NCBI GenBank assembly: GCA_002478955.1
Contig: DLKK01000109.1
Span: forward strand, 1-5,174
DNA length: 5,174 nt
Direction of reading: 5' to 3'
Source: Treponema sp. UBA7590
GTDB taxonomy: Bacteria > Spirochaetota > Spirochaetia > Treponematales > Treponemataceae
Shown: one piece after another, positions 1 to 5,174 of the stretch
How positions within the stretch are numbered: the stretch's first letter is position 1
Layout of the letters: each line of letters opens with the position of its first letter
Notes under the pieces: model-generated
What the model saw: the letters and a program-made list of their open reading frames with translations, nothing else
Databases searched by the model: none
Told to the model about the DNA's origin: nothing
Translations under genes and position numbers: made by a program

Positions 1-27
1 GTTGCCGCTTTCTTTTTCTTCTCGCTG

Positions 28-64
28 ATTCAATTTATTGATTCACTAAAAACTTGGCATTTAG
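28..64. repeat. Inverted-repeat partner of the miaB upstream sequence
   Basis: Bases 28-45 (ATTCAATTTATTGATTCA) are the exact reverse complement of 5157-5174. Similarity continues less perfectly through an A-run and CTTGGCATTTAG (53-64), whose counterpart reads CTCAACATTCAG, with differences that are all transitions. Confidence 0.65.
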
Positions 65-178
65 ATTTTATGATGAACAAATAAAAAAGCTGATTCAATT
101 TCTTTCACAATGACTTTAAGAATTGAGATTTTCTACTTTTTACAGAACCAAATGATAAATTTGTGGCTTGAAACTTAA

Positions 179-207
179 TTGTGTAAAGAGTGCAAAACTG
201 ATAAAAT
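179..207 (+). promoter_or_regulatory. Possible sigma-70-type promoter for gpmI
   Basis: TTGTGT (179-184) is followed by a 17-base spacer and TAAAAT (202-207). The -10 box matches the consensus at five of six positions and the -35 at three. Transcription would begin near 213-216 and give a leader of about 170 bases that includes the whole GC-rich hairpin block. The background here is very AT-rich, so a chance match is quite possible. Confidence 0.33.
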
Positions 208-221
208 TATAGTGAAAAAAA

Positions 222-365
222 TGCGTTAGGGTATGGAGCCGCGCCGCAGGCGGCCACCGGAACGGGTTTGTGAAACAAACTTAGTGAGGAGGCTGAGCGT
301 AGCGGAATGGCGGAACACCCGGCCTGAGCGAGCTGAATGTAATGAGGTGAGCGAGGGAAACGCCC
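222..365. repeat. GC-rich hairpin element in the gpmI leader (putative dispersed repeat)
   Basis: This block is about 60% GC between an AT-rich upstream region and the gene. In order it holds GCGTTAGGGTATGG (223-236), a GC stem (GCCG 243-246 with CGGC 251-254, or GCCGC 238-242 with GCGGC 250-254), a perfect six-pair stem GTTTGT-GAA-ACAAAC (266-280), and three spaced TGAGCG motifs (294-299, 325-330, 348-353). It ends in AACGCC (359-364), the inverse of the GGCGTT-like left end. It remains open in one + frame from an ATG at 233 to a TAA at 374-376, and in a - frame as well. It shares its plan with the element at 3638-3698. The copy number in the genome cannot be seen here; the repeat call is inferred from composition, structure and that resemblance. 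Confidence 0.5.
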
Positions 366-387
366 ATAAAAATTAAAGGAGTTAAAA

Positions 388-2049
388 ATGGCAGATACAA
401 TGCATGCTTTACAAAAAAATCCGAACTGGAAAGGTCGCCGTGGTCCTGTTGTTCTTGTTATTATGGACGGTGTTGGATACGGAAAATATGTTGAAGGCGA
501 CGCGGTAAAGGCTTCTAGAATGAAGTATTTGGACTGGTTTACGGCTAATTGTCCGCACACAAAACTTAAGGCTCACGGAACTGCTGTTGGACTTCCGACT
601 GATGACGACATGGGAAACAGTGAAGTTGGTCATAACGCTATGGGTTGCGGCCGTGTTTTTGCTCAGGGTGCGAAACTTGTTGGTGAATCTATAAAGTCTG
701 GTTTGATGTATCAGGGTGAAACCTGGAAAAAACTTATAAAGAATGTAAAGGACAAGAATTCTACTTTGCATTTTATCGGACTTGTTTCGAACGGAAATGT
801 TCACGGTCATATTGATCATCTTAAGGCGATGGTTGCAGAGGCTAACAAGGAAGGAATCAAGAAAATCCGCGTTCATGCGTTGCTTGACGGCCGCGATGTT
901 GATCCTACTTCTGCGTTGACTTTTGTTACTCCGCTGGAGGAATATCTTGCGTCGTTCAAGGATTCTGATTACAGGATTGCTTCTGGCGGCGGACGAATGT
1001 TTATTACAATGGACCGTTACAATGCTGACTGGCCGATGGTTCAGCGCGGCTGGTATGCGCATGTTCTTGGCGAAGGACGTCAGTTTGAGTCTGCTACAAA
1101 GGCGATTGAGACTTATCGCGAGGAGCAGGCAGGTCTTTTGGACCAGGATATGCATGAATTTGTAATTGCGGAAAACGGAAAGCCTGTTGGAACTATTGAG
1201 GATGGCGATTCTGTTATTTTATACAACTTCCGCGGTGACCGTGCCCTTGAGATTACAAATGCTTTTGAGGCTGGAAGTGAATTTAATCATTTTGACAGAA
1301 AGCGCGTTCCTGCGTGCGAATATGCTGGAATGATGGAATACGATGGTGATGCGCACATTCCACGCCAGTATCTTGTTAATCCTCCGAGCATTGACCGCAC
1401 AATGGGGGAATATCTTACAAAATCTGGTGTTCATCTTATGGCGATTTCAGAAACTCAGAAATATGGTCATGTGACTTATTTCTTTAATGGAAACCGTCAG
1501 GGAAAATTTGACGAAAAACTTGAGGATTATGTTGAAATTCCTTCAGATGTTGTTCCTTTTGAGCAGCGCCCATGGATGAAATGTGCGGAAATTACCGACA
1601 AAGTTATTGAGGCAATCAAGTCTGGAAAATATGACCACATCCGCCTGAACTATCCTAACGGTGATATGGTTGGACATACTGGCGTATTCAATGCAGTTGT
1701 TTGTTCAATGGAAGGAATGGATTTGCAGCTTGGTCGTCTTAAGGCGGCAATTGATGAAGCTGGAGGAATTTTATGTCTTACAGCTGACCACGGAAACAGC
1801 GATGATATGTACGAGCACGCAAAAGATGGTTCTGTGAAATTGGACAAGAACGGTGAGCCGAAAGCTAAGACTTCTCATTCTTTGAATCCTGTTCCAGGAA
1901 TTATCTACGACCCTGAATATAAAGGCGAGTATGATAATACCAAACTTAATGACGGTCTTGGAATTTCAAGCTGGCCGGCTACATTGATGAATCTTATGGG
2001 ATTTGTTCCGCCAACAGATTATGATAAGTCACTTATCAACTTGAAGTAA
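388..2049 (+). CDS. gpmI: 2,3-bisphosphoglycerate-independent phosphoglycerate mutase (long form)
   Basis: This cytoplasmic enzyme interconverts 3-phosphoglycerate and 2-phosphoglycerate in glycolysis and gluconeogenesis, using two metal ions (usually Mn2+) and a phosphoserine intermediate. All the family's key residues can be seen. The catalytic serine is S78 in GNSEVGH. One metal site would be D27 (VIMDG), S78, D467 and H468 (TADHGN); the other D426 and H430 (GDMVGH) and H497 (TSHSLNP). Substrate-binding residues are H139, R169/D170 (DGRDV), R203 and R210 (GGGRM, MDRY), R282/R285 (NFRGDR) and K358 (TQKYGH). At 553 residues it exceeds the roughly 510 of the Bacillus-type enzyme and matches the long, plant-like form, including the insert at about 475-494. 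The start is fixed by a good AAAGGAG ribosome site at 375-381, six bases from ATG. It stands alone on this strand, followed by a terminator. The product is near certain; the residue roles are transferred from the Bacillus enzyme. Confidence 0.97.
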   Translation: MADTMHALQKNPNWKGRRGPVVLVIMDGVGYGKYVEGDAVKASRMKYLDWFTANCPHTKLKAHGTAVGLPTDDDMGNSEVGHNAMGCGRVFAQGAKLVGESIKSGLMYQGETWKKLIKNVKDKNSTLHFIGLVSNGNVHGHIDHLKAMVAEANKEGIKKIRVHALLDGRDVDPTSALTFVTPLEEYLASFKDSDYRIASGGGRMFITMDRYNADWPMVQRGWYAHVLGEGRQFESATKAIETYREEQAGLLDQDMHEFVIAENGKPVGTIEDGDSVILYNFRGDRALEITNAFEAGSEFNHFDRKRVPACEYAGMMEYDGDAHIPRQYLVNPPSIDRTMGEYLTKSGVHLMAISETQKYGHVTYFFNGNRQGKFDEKLEDYVEIPSDVVPFEQRPWMKCAEITDKVIEAIKSGKYDHIRLNYPNGDMVGHTGVFNAVVCSMEGMDLQLGRLKAAIDEAGGILCLTADHGNSDDMYEHAKDGSVKLDKNGEPKAKTSHSLNPVPGIIYDPEYKGEYDNTKLNDGLGISSWPATLMNLMGFVPPTDYDKSLINLK

Positions 2050-2097
2050 TTTTTTGCGAATTATTGCTTGTTCAAAATTTTGAGTGATTTTTAATAG

Positions 2098-2135
2098 AAA
2101 ACTCCCGCGAAACTAAGCTTTTTGCGGGAGTTTTT
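2098..2135. terminator. Strong, probably bidirectional, intrinsic terminator
   Basis: AAAACTCCCGC (2098-2108) pairs perfectly with GCGGGAGTTTT (2124-2134), and the stem can extend inward to about 15 pairs with one G-U, leaving a seven-base loop. On the + strand it runs into TTTTT, 49 bases after the gpmI stop. On the - strand the flanking A-run gives a U-rich end about 50 bases beyond the SPOR stop, so it can end both converging transcripts. The pairing is seen directly; function in both directions is inferred. Confidence 0.88.
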
Positions 2136-2186
2136 GTTTGTCTGATTTTTTTGTGGATGGGGGGGGCGGAAATATTTATTGCTAAA

Positions 2187-3224
2187 TCAGAAAACCGGGT
2201 AACATTCAAATCCGGCATTTTTCAGCTGGATTCCCATTGTGCCTTCGGCGTTTTCGTCTACGACCACAAGGAAATATGTTGTTCCGCTGCTTTTTGTTTC
2301 TGTTTGGATGTATGATTTAAATCCTTTTGAATTTACTTTTTCCGCAAAATTTTGCGCATTTTCTTTGTCCCGGAAAAGTCCTAGCTGCTGGTGTTTTGCT
2401 TTTGTGCCTGTGGAAGAGGATTTTTTTTCTGCTGAAGCTTCGCTTGTGCTCTTGGTGGCAGGAGTTTTCTCTGTTGCTGAGGATTCTGTTTCTGCGGCAG
2501 TTATTTTTTCAGTGGAAATTTGTGGCGTTGCGGCAGTTTTGCGCGGAAGGAAATACCAGAATGGTGCCGGATAAACTTGAATTTTTCCGTTTACAATTCC
2601 TGTTTCCATAGAAGATGGAAATTCTTTGTTCAATAAATCCGCGTAGGATTTTTCTGCAGTTATGTACCATAAAGTAAGAAGAACAGATGGTTTTACGGAT
2701 TTCATTGATTCAAGGTTTGCGTAAGTTTTTAACATCTCGCAAGGTTCTTTCAGGTCAGACTCGTTTTTCGCCCTGCACAAGATTGCCCATTGCTCGTAAA
2801 GTTTGATTGTAGCCTGTATTTCCGTGCTTTTTGAATTCCGTACTGCTGAATTAAGGTAATTTTCGGCGGTTTCCCAGTCACCACCGCTAAGGGCGCAGCG
2901 GATTGCGTCAATGACAAGTCGTTCGCTGGATTTTTTAGGCATTCCTTCTGCGTTGCCGGCTGCAATTCCTGCGGCTTTTGCAAAAGATTTCTGTGCGGCA
3001 TCAAAGTCCGCGGTTGCTTCCTGAAGTGAGCCTAAAAATGCGTAAGCCGCTCGTTTTTCTGCCGGAAGGGTTATTTTTTCCGCTTCAGCGGCAACATATT
3101 GGGCGGCTTCCTGTGGAGATTCCTTTTTTATTGCGTTATCCGCGATTTTCTTTGCGGAAAGTTCCTGTGAAAATGCGGCTGTGCTGAATGCAAGGACTGC
3201 TAACTTTACAAGGATTTTTTTCAT
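2187..3224 (-). CDS. Secreted SPOR-domain protein with TPR-like helical region
   Basis: This is a probable periplasmic peptidoglycan-binding protein of 345 residues. Residues 1-19 look like a signal peptide: Lys-Lys, a hydrophobic stretch, then AFS before a predicted cut at Q20. There is no lipobox cysteine. Residues about 25-200 are rich in Ala, Glu and Lys helices that resemble degenerate TPR or alpha-solenoid pairs (around 58-86, 103-131 and 138-171). Residues about 230-277 form a Thr/Ser/Ala/Glu/Lys-rich linker. Residues about 278-345 match a SPOR domain: QLGLFRDKENAQNFAEKV, then GFKSYI, then a hydrophobic FLVVV strand. SPOR domains are known to bind glycan strands lacking stem peptides, often at the septum. 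The ATG overlaps the stop of the LapA-like gene by one base (TGATG) and has AGGAAA six bases upstream, so translation is probably coupled. The exact role is unknown; division or cell-wall remodelling is an inference. Confidence 0.88.
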   Translation of the reverse strand: MKKILVKLAVLAFSTAAFSQELSAKKIADNAIKKESPQEAAQYVAAEAEKITLPAEKRAAYAFLGSLQEATADFDAAQKSFAKAAGIAAGNAEGMPKKSSERLVIDAIRCALSGGDWETAENYLNSAVRNSKSTEIQATIKLYEQWAILCRAKNESDLKEPCEMLKTYANLESMKSVKPSVLLTLWYITAEKSYADLLNKEFPSSMETGIVNGKIQVYPAPFWYFLPRKTAATPQISTEKITAAETESSATEKTPATKSTSEASAEKKSSSTGTKAKHQQLGLFRDKENAQNFAEKVNSKGFKSYIQTETKSSGTTYFLVVVDENAEGTMGIQLKNAGFECYPVF

Positions 3225-3574
3225 CAGTTGTTTCCTGCGTTTTCTGTGGAATTTGCGGATTCTGGTTTGCCCTGCTGTTCATCTTTCTGTTCTTCTGTTT
3301 TTTCAGCCTGAACATTTTTTTTGTCATTCTTGTCAGAAGCTTTTTTTTCTTTTGGCTCTTTTATCTTTTTTGCTTTTTTGTTTCGGTGAATAAGCGCAAA
3401 AGGCAAAGAGCAAAGCATTCCTACCGCAAACGAAACTAGGATTGTAAAGAAGACCGGAATGTTCTTGAAAGTGTAGAAAACAAGACTTACGTCGCATTTG
3501 TTGTCAAGATTGAATCCTGCAAAAAATGCAATAAAAACAATTCCTACAATAATTGAAATCAAATTTGCTATCAT
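3224..3574 (-). CDS. LapA-like (DUF1049-type) inner-membrane protein
   Basis: A 116-residue protein with two predicted membrane helices (about 4-21 and 39-62), joined by a short loop carrying the pattern N-x-D...VSLVFYTFKNIPVFF. That pattern, with a Pro just before the second helix and a small-residue G-M-L-C-S-L-P end, resembles the LapA/YciS domain. Residues 63-116 form a very hydrophilic tail rich in Lys, Glu, Asn and Gln, probably disordered and cytoplasmic given the flanking RNKKAKK. The start is supported by AGGAGGC (complement of 3585-3591), ten bases upstream of ATG. The stop codon overlaps the start of the SPOR gene, so the two are one transcription and translation unit. In enterobacteria LapA partners LapB in control of lipopolysaccharide synthesis. 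That role cannot be carried over here, since many spirochaetes lack classical lipopolysaccharide. The family call rests on pattern memory and is moderately sure; a real membrane protein is very likely. Confidence 0.8.
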   Translation of the reverse strand: MIANLISIIVGIVFIAFFAGFNLDNKCDVSLVFYTFKNIPVFFTILVSFAVGMLCSLPFALIHRNKKAKKIKEPKEKKASDKNDKKNVQAEKTEEQKDEQQGKPESANSTENAGNN

Positions 3575-3609
3575 ATTTTTTTTCGCCTCCTGAAAATGGT
3601 TGCTTGATT

Positions 3610-3622
3610 ATCTAACGCTCTA
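3610..3622. repeat. Left copy of 13-bp direct repeat (ATCTAACGCTCTA)
   Basis: This is identical to 3699-3711, with looser similarity continuing rightward (ATATTTCTCCTTA against TTATCTCCCCCTTA). It lies outside any gene and looks like a degenerate second copy of the last codons and stop of miaB. With the right copy it brackets the two-hairpin element. Confidence 0.75.
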
Positions 3623-3637
3623 ATATTTCTCCTTATA

Positions 3638-3698
3638 AAGGTATGGGTCGCAACCTGCGGTTGCTTACGAGTTTATTTCATAAACTCGCATAATAGGC
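3638..3698. repeat. Two-hairpin intergenic element between miaB and the LapA-like gene
   Basis: On the + strand this reads AAGGTATGGGTC, then a perfect stem GCAACC-TGC-GGTTGC (3650-3664), then a perfect nine-pair stem CGAGTTTAT-TTC-ATAAACTCG (3668-3688). The order (GGTATGG, GC-type hairpin, GTTTRT/AYAAAC hairpin) is the same as in the block upstream of gpmI. There is no U-run after the stems on the - strand, so it is not an ordinary terminator for miaB. It could still affect message stability or partial termination between miaB and the downstream pair. Confidence 0.55.
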
Positions 3699-3711
3699 AT
3701 CTAACGCTCTA
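3699..3711. repeat. Right copy of 13-bp direct repeat, containing the miaB stop
   Basis: This is identical to 3610-3622. On the - strand it carries the last miaB codons and the TAG stop (complement of 3701-3703). The core GCGTTAG also occurs at the left edge of the gpmI leader element (223-229). Confidence 0.75.
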
Positions 3712-5089
3712 TTATCTCCCCCTTAAACGTGTGTCCATTCAACGCGGTTATTTTAACATAGATAAACTTTCCTATCAAAGCTTTGTCGGCGGCAAAGCTT
3801 ACTTTTTCATCCTGGGCGGTTTTTCCTAAAAGCTCATTTTTGTTGTCCCGGGTTACTCCTTCAACAAGAACTTTTACGGTCTGACCAACGCGTTTTTTCA
3901 TCTGCTCGTCCGTATGAATCATCTGAAGGTCAATTACGCGCTGTAGTCGTTCCTTTCGCACATTTTCAGGAATTTGTTCCCATTTTGCGGCTGGAGTTCC
4001 TTCCCTTGGATTGTAATAATACATGCAGGCTGATTCAAAACGAACCTGATTCATAAGATCGAGCGTAAGCTCAACATCTTCTTCTGTTTCTGTCGGAAAT
4101 CCCATCATAATATCGGTTGTAAGCGAAACATCCGGGATTTTTGATTTTATCCGTTTCACAAGCTCAAGATATTGTTCTCGTGTGTATTGGCGGTTCATTT
4201 TTTTTAGGACTGAGGAAGAACCGTGCTGAACTGGAAGCGCAATGTGATGGCAGATAAGGTCATTTTTGGCGATAACATCAATCAATTCATCTGAAAAATC
4301 TTTTGGATTGCTCGAAAGAAAACGAACCCAGCCGATTGTTGAATTTATTTCCTTTAAATGGTCAACAATAATCTGAAGCAGGGTTGAAAAATTAATCTCT
4401 TTTCCCTGATAAGTTGATTTGTAGCTGTTCACATTTTGACCAAGAAGCGTAATGTCAAGAACTTTGTATTTTGTAAGAACGTCAAGCTCATGTAGGATTT
4501 CTTCAACCGGGCGGCTTATTTCCCTTCCTCGCACATAAGGAACGATGCAGTATGTGCAGAAATTGTTGCAGCCGTGCATAATCGGAACAAAAGTTGATTT
4601 TGCGCCCTGTTCATAAGAAACTGAGGCGAATTTGTATTTTTCTGTGTCATCAATCTGGATATGCTCTTTTTTTTCTTCAACAGCGGTTATTATGTCGCCA
4701 AAATGATGTTTTGCATAAGTTCCCACAACATAATCAATCACCGGCCATTCTTTTTGAAGCGAACCCAAAAGTCGTTCCGCCATGCAGCCCATTACAACAA
4801 CAGTGATTGGAACCGGATGTTCCTGCACAAGTTTTGTTGCTTTTTCAAAAGATTTGTATTTTGCGAATTCATTTTTATTTCGGACAGCCTTTAATCCAGT
4901 GAAATAGCCAAGCCGGCCGAAAATTCTGTTTTCGGCACTGGCTCGGACTGAACAAGTATTGATTATAGCCATATCTGCAGTCTCGGCGTCCTCTGATTTT
5001 TCCCATCCGCGGGCAATAAGAAGCTGCTCGACCGCCGCAGACTCGGCAAGATTCATCTGGCATCCATAAGTTTCAAAATAATACTTCAT
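3701..5089 (-). CDS. miaB: tRNA-2-methylthio-N6-dimethylallyladenosine synthase (MiaB)
   Basis: This radical-SAM methylthiotransferase adds a methylthio group to i6A37 in tRNAs that read codons beginning with U, which stabilises decoding. The three family domains are present in order. The N-terminal UPF0004 domain has cluster cysteines C10 (ETYGCQMN), C46 (NTCSVR) and C102 (MGCMAE). The radical-SAM domain has C174, C178 and C181 in GCNNFCTYCIVPYVRGRE. A C-terminal TRAM domain spans about 402-462. The spacing between C46 and C102 is about 22 residues longer than in the E. coli enzyme. I place the start at the ATG at 5089 (462 residues) because MKYYFETYGCQMN is the normal family beginning; the frame stays open to a TTG at 5164, but the extra 25 residues match nothing in the family. 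There is no clear ribosome site upstream of this ATG. The gene is followed, after a repeat-filled gap, by the LapA-like and SPOR genes on the same strand. The MtaB and RimO relatives are less likely given the QMN and NTCSVR motifs. Confidence 0.96.
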   Translation of the reverse strand: MKYYFETYGCQMNLAESAAVEQLLIARGWEKSEDAETADMAIINTCSVRASAENRIFGRLGYFTGLKAVRNKNEFAKYKSFEKATKLVQEHPVPITVVVMGCMAERLLGSLQKEWPVIDYVVGTYAKHHFGDIITAVEEKKEHIQIDDTEKYKFASVSYEQGAKSTFVPIMHGCNNFCTYCIVPYVRGREISRPVEEILHELDVLTKYKVLDITLLGQNVNSYKSTYQGKEINFSTLLQIIVDHLKEINSTIGWVRFLSSNPKDFSDELIDVIAKNDLICHHIALPVQHGSSSVLKKMNRQYTREQYLELVKRIKSKIPDVSLTTDIMMGFPTETEEDVELTLDLMNQVRFESACMYYYNPREGTPAAKWEQIPENVRKERLQRVIDLQMIHTDEQMKKRVGQTVKVLVEGVTRDNKNELLGKTAQDEKVSFAADKALIGKFIYVKITALNGHTFKGEIIER

Positions 5090-5099
5090 AAGATATAGA

Positions 5100-5105
5100 A
5101 TTATA
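5100..5105 (-). promoter_or_regulatory. Possible -10 box for miaB
   Basis: On the - strand TATAAT (within CTATATAATTC) lies ten bases before the chosen miaB ATG. No convincing -35 box sits 16-18 bases upstream; the best-placed sequences are TACCAT and ATACCA. If real, transcription would start within a few bases of the ATG. AT-rich sequence makes such matches common by chance. Confidence 0.27.
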
Positions 5106-5136
5106 TAGAAAAAATATGAATTATGGTATACGTGGA

Positions 5137-5174
5137 CTGAATGTTGAGTTTTTTGCTGAATCAATAAATTGAAT
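5137..5174. repeat. Inverted-repeat partner of 28-64, upstream of miaB
   Basis: The outer 18 bases are an exact inverted copy of 28-45, and the inner part is an imperfect copy of 46-64 with one extra base. The match reaches the window edge, so it may continue beyond it. It lies about 50 bases upstream of the miaB start and could be part of its control region. Confidence 0.65.

Larger units (their letters stand above)
1..221. other. AT-rich intergenic region with TGATTCA repeats
   Basis: About 27% GC with no credible gene on either strand. It contains three copies of the near-palindromic TGATTCA (26-32, 39-45 and 91-97). The longer unit GCTGATTCAATTT occurs twice, at 24-36 and 89-101. These may be regulator sites or remnants of a repeat; I cannot tell which. 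The upstream gene, if any, ends outside the window. Confidence 0.6.

Noticed and set aside
222..365. Metabolite riboswitch or tRNA-type RNA in the gpmI leader
   Set aside because: I recognise no known riboswitch, T-box or tRNA core; the hairpins are short and independent and better fit a repeat.
207..560. Open frame on the - strand across the gpmI leader and start
   Set aside because: It spans the GC-rich repeat and antisense gpmI codons, with no recognisable domain; its openness follows from composition.
409..1155. Long open frame on the - strand inside gpmI
   Set aside because: It is antisense to a fully conserved enzyme, has no family features and no separate ribosome site; it is a shadow of the gpmI codon use.
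3181..3439. Hydrophobic Phe/Leu-rich open frames on the + strand opposite the LapA-like gene
   Set aside because: The apparent membrane protein is the complement of a Lys/Glu-rich tail (AAA/GAA codons read as TTT/TTC) and is not a gene.
3668..3688. Hairpin after miaB as a rho-independent terminator
   Set aside because: The stem is perfect, but neither strand has a following U-run, and it belongs to a two-hairpin element resembling the one upstream of gpmI.
3643..3693. Tiny + strand open frame (MGRNLRLLTSLFHKLA)
   Set aside because: Sixteen codons made entirely of the hairpin repeat; no support as a gene beyond an AAGG just before the ATG.
5090..5164. N-terminal extension of MiaB to a TTG start at 5164
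   Set aside because: The 25 added residues resemble nothing in the family, TTG has no ribosome site, and the ATG at 5089 gives the normal MiaB beginning.

Overview
The window looks like ordinary chromosome of a low-GC, Gram-negative-type bacterium, most likely a spirochaete of the Treponema group. That placement is an inference from the long-form cofactor-independent phosphoglycerate mutase, the style of the envelope genes, the AT-rich spacers and the overall codon use; no marker here proves it. There are four well-supported protein genes. One lies on the + strand (gpmI) and three on the - strand (miaB, then a LapA-like membrane protein, then a secreted SPOR-domain protein). The two groups converge on a strong hairpin terminator at about 2098-2135 that could serve both directions.

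Region by region: 1-221 is AT-rich (about 27% GC), with several TGATTCA repeats and a possible promoter for gpmI. 222-365 is a sharply different GC-rich block (about 60% GC) full of short hairpins, which I read as a dispersed intergenic repeat sitting in the gpmI leader. 388-2049 is gpmI (glycolysis). 2050-2186 is the convergent spacer with the terminator and a run of eight G. 2187-3224 encodes the SPOR protein, and 3224-3574 the LapA-like protein that overlaps it by one base (TGATG), so these two are clearly translated from one message. 3575-3700 is the gap to miaB; it holds a second hairpin element with the same plan as the first, flanked by a 13-bp direct repeat that includes the miaB stop codon. 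3701-5089 is miaB (tRNA ms2i6A37 synthesis). 5090-5174 is the miaB upstream region, ending in a sequence that is the inverted copy of one near base 28.

The genes do not form one pathway. gpmI is central carbon metabolism and miaB is tRNA modification. The LapA-like/SPOR pair is probably an envelope module: an inner-membrane anchor plus a periplasmic peptidoglycan-binding protein. I see no phage, CRISPR, toxin-antitoxin, defence or biosynthetic system. The parts most worth a second look are the two related hairpin elements, the duplicated miaB tail around one of them, and the LapA-like/SPOR pair.
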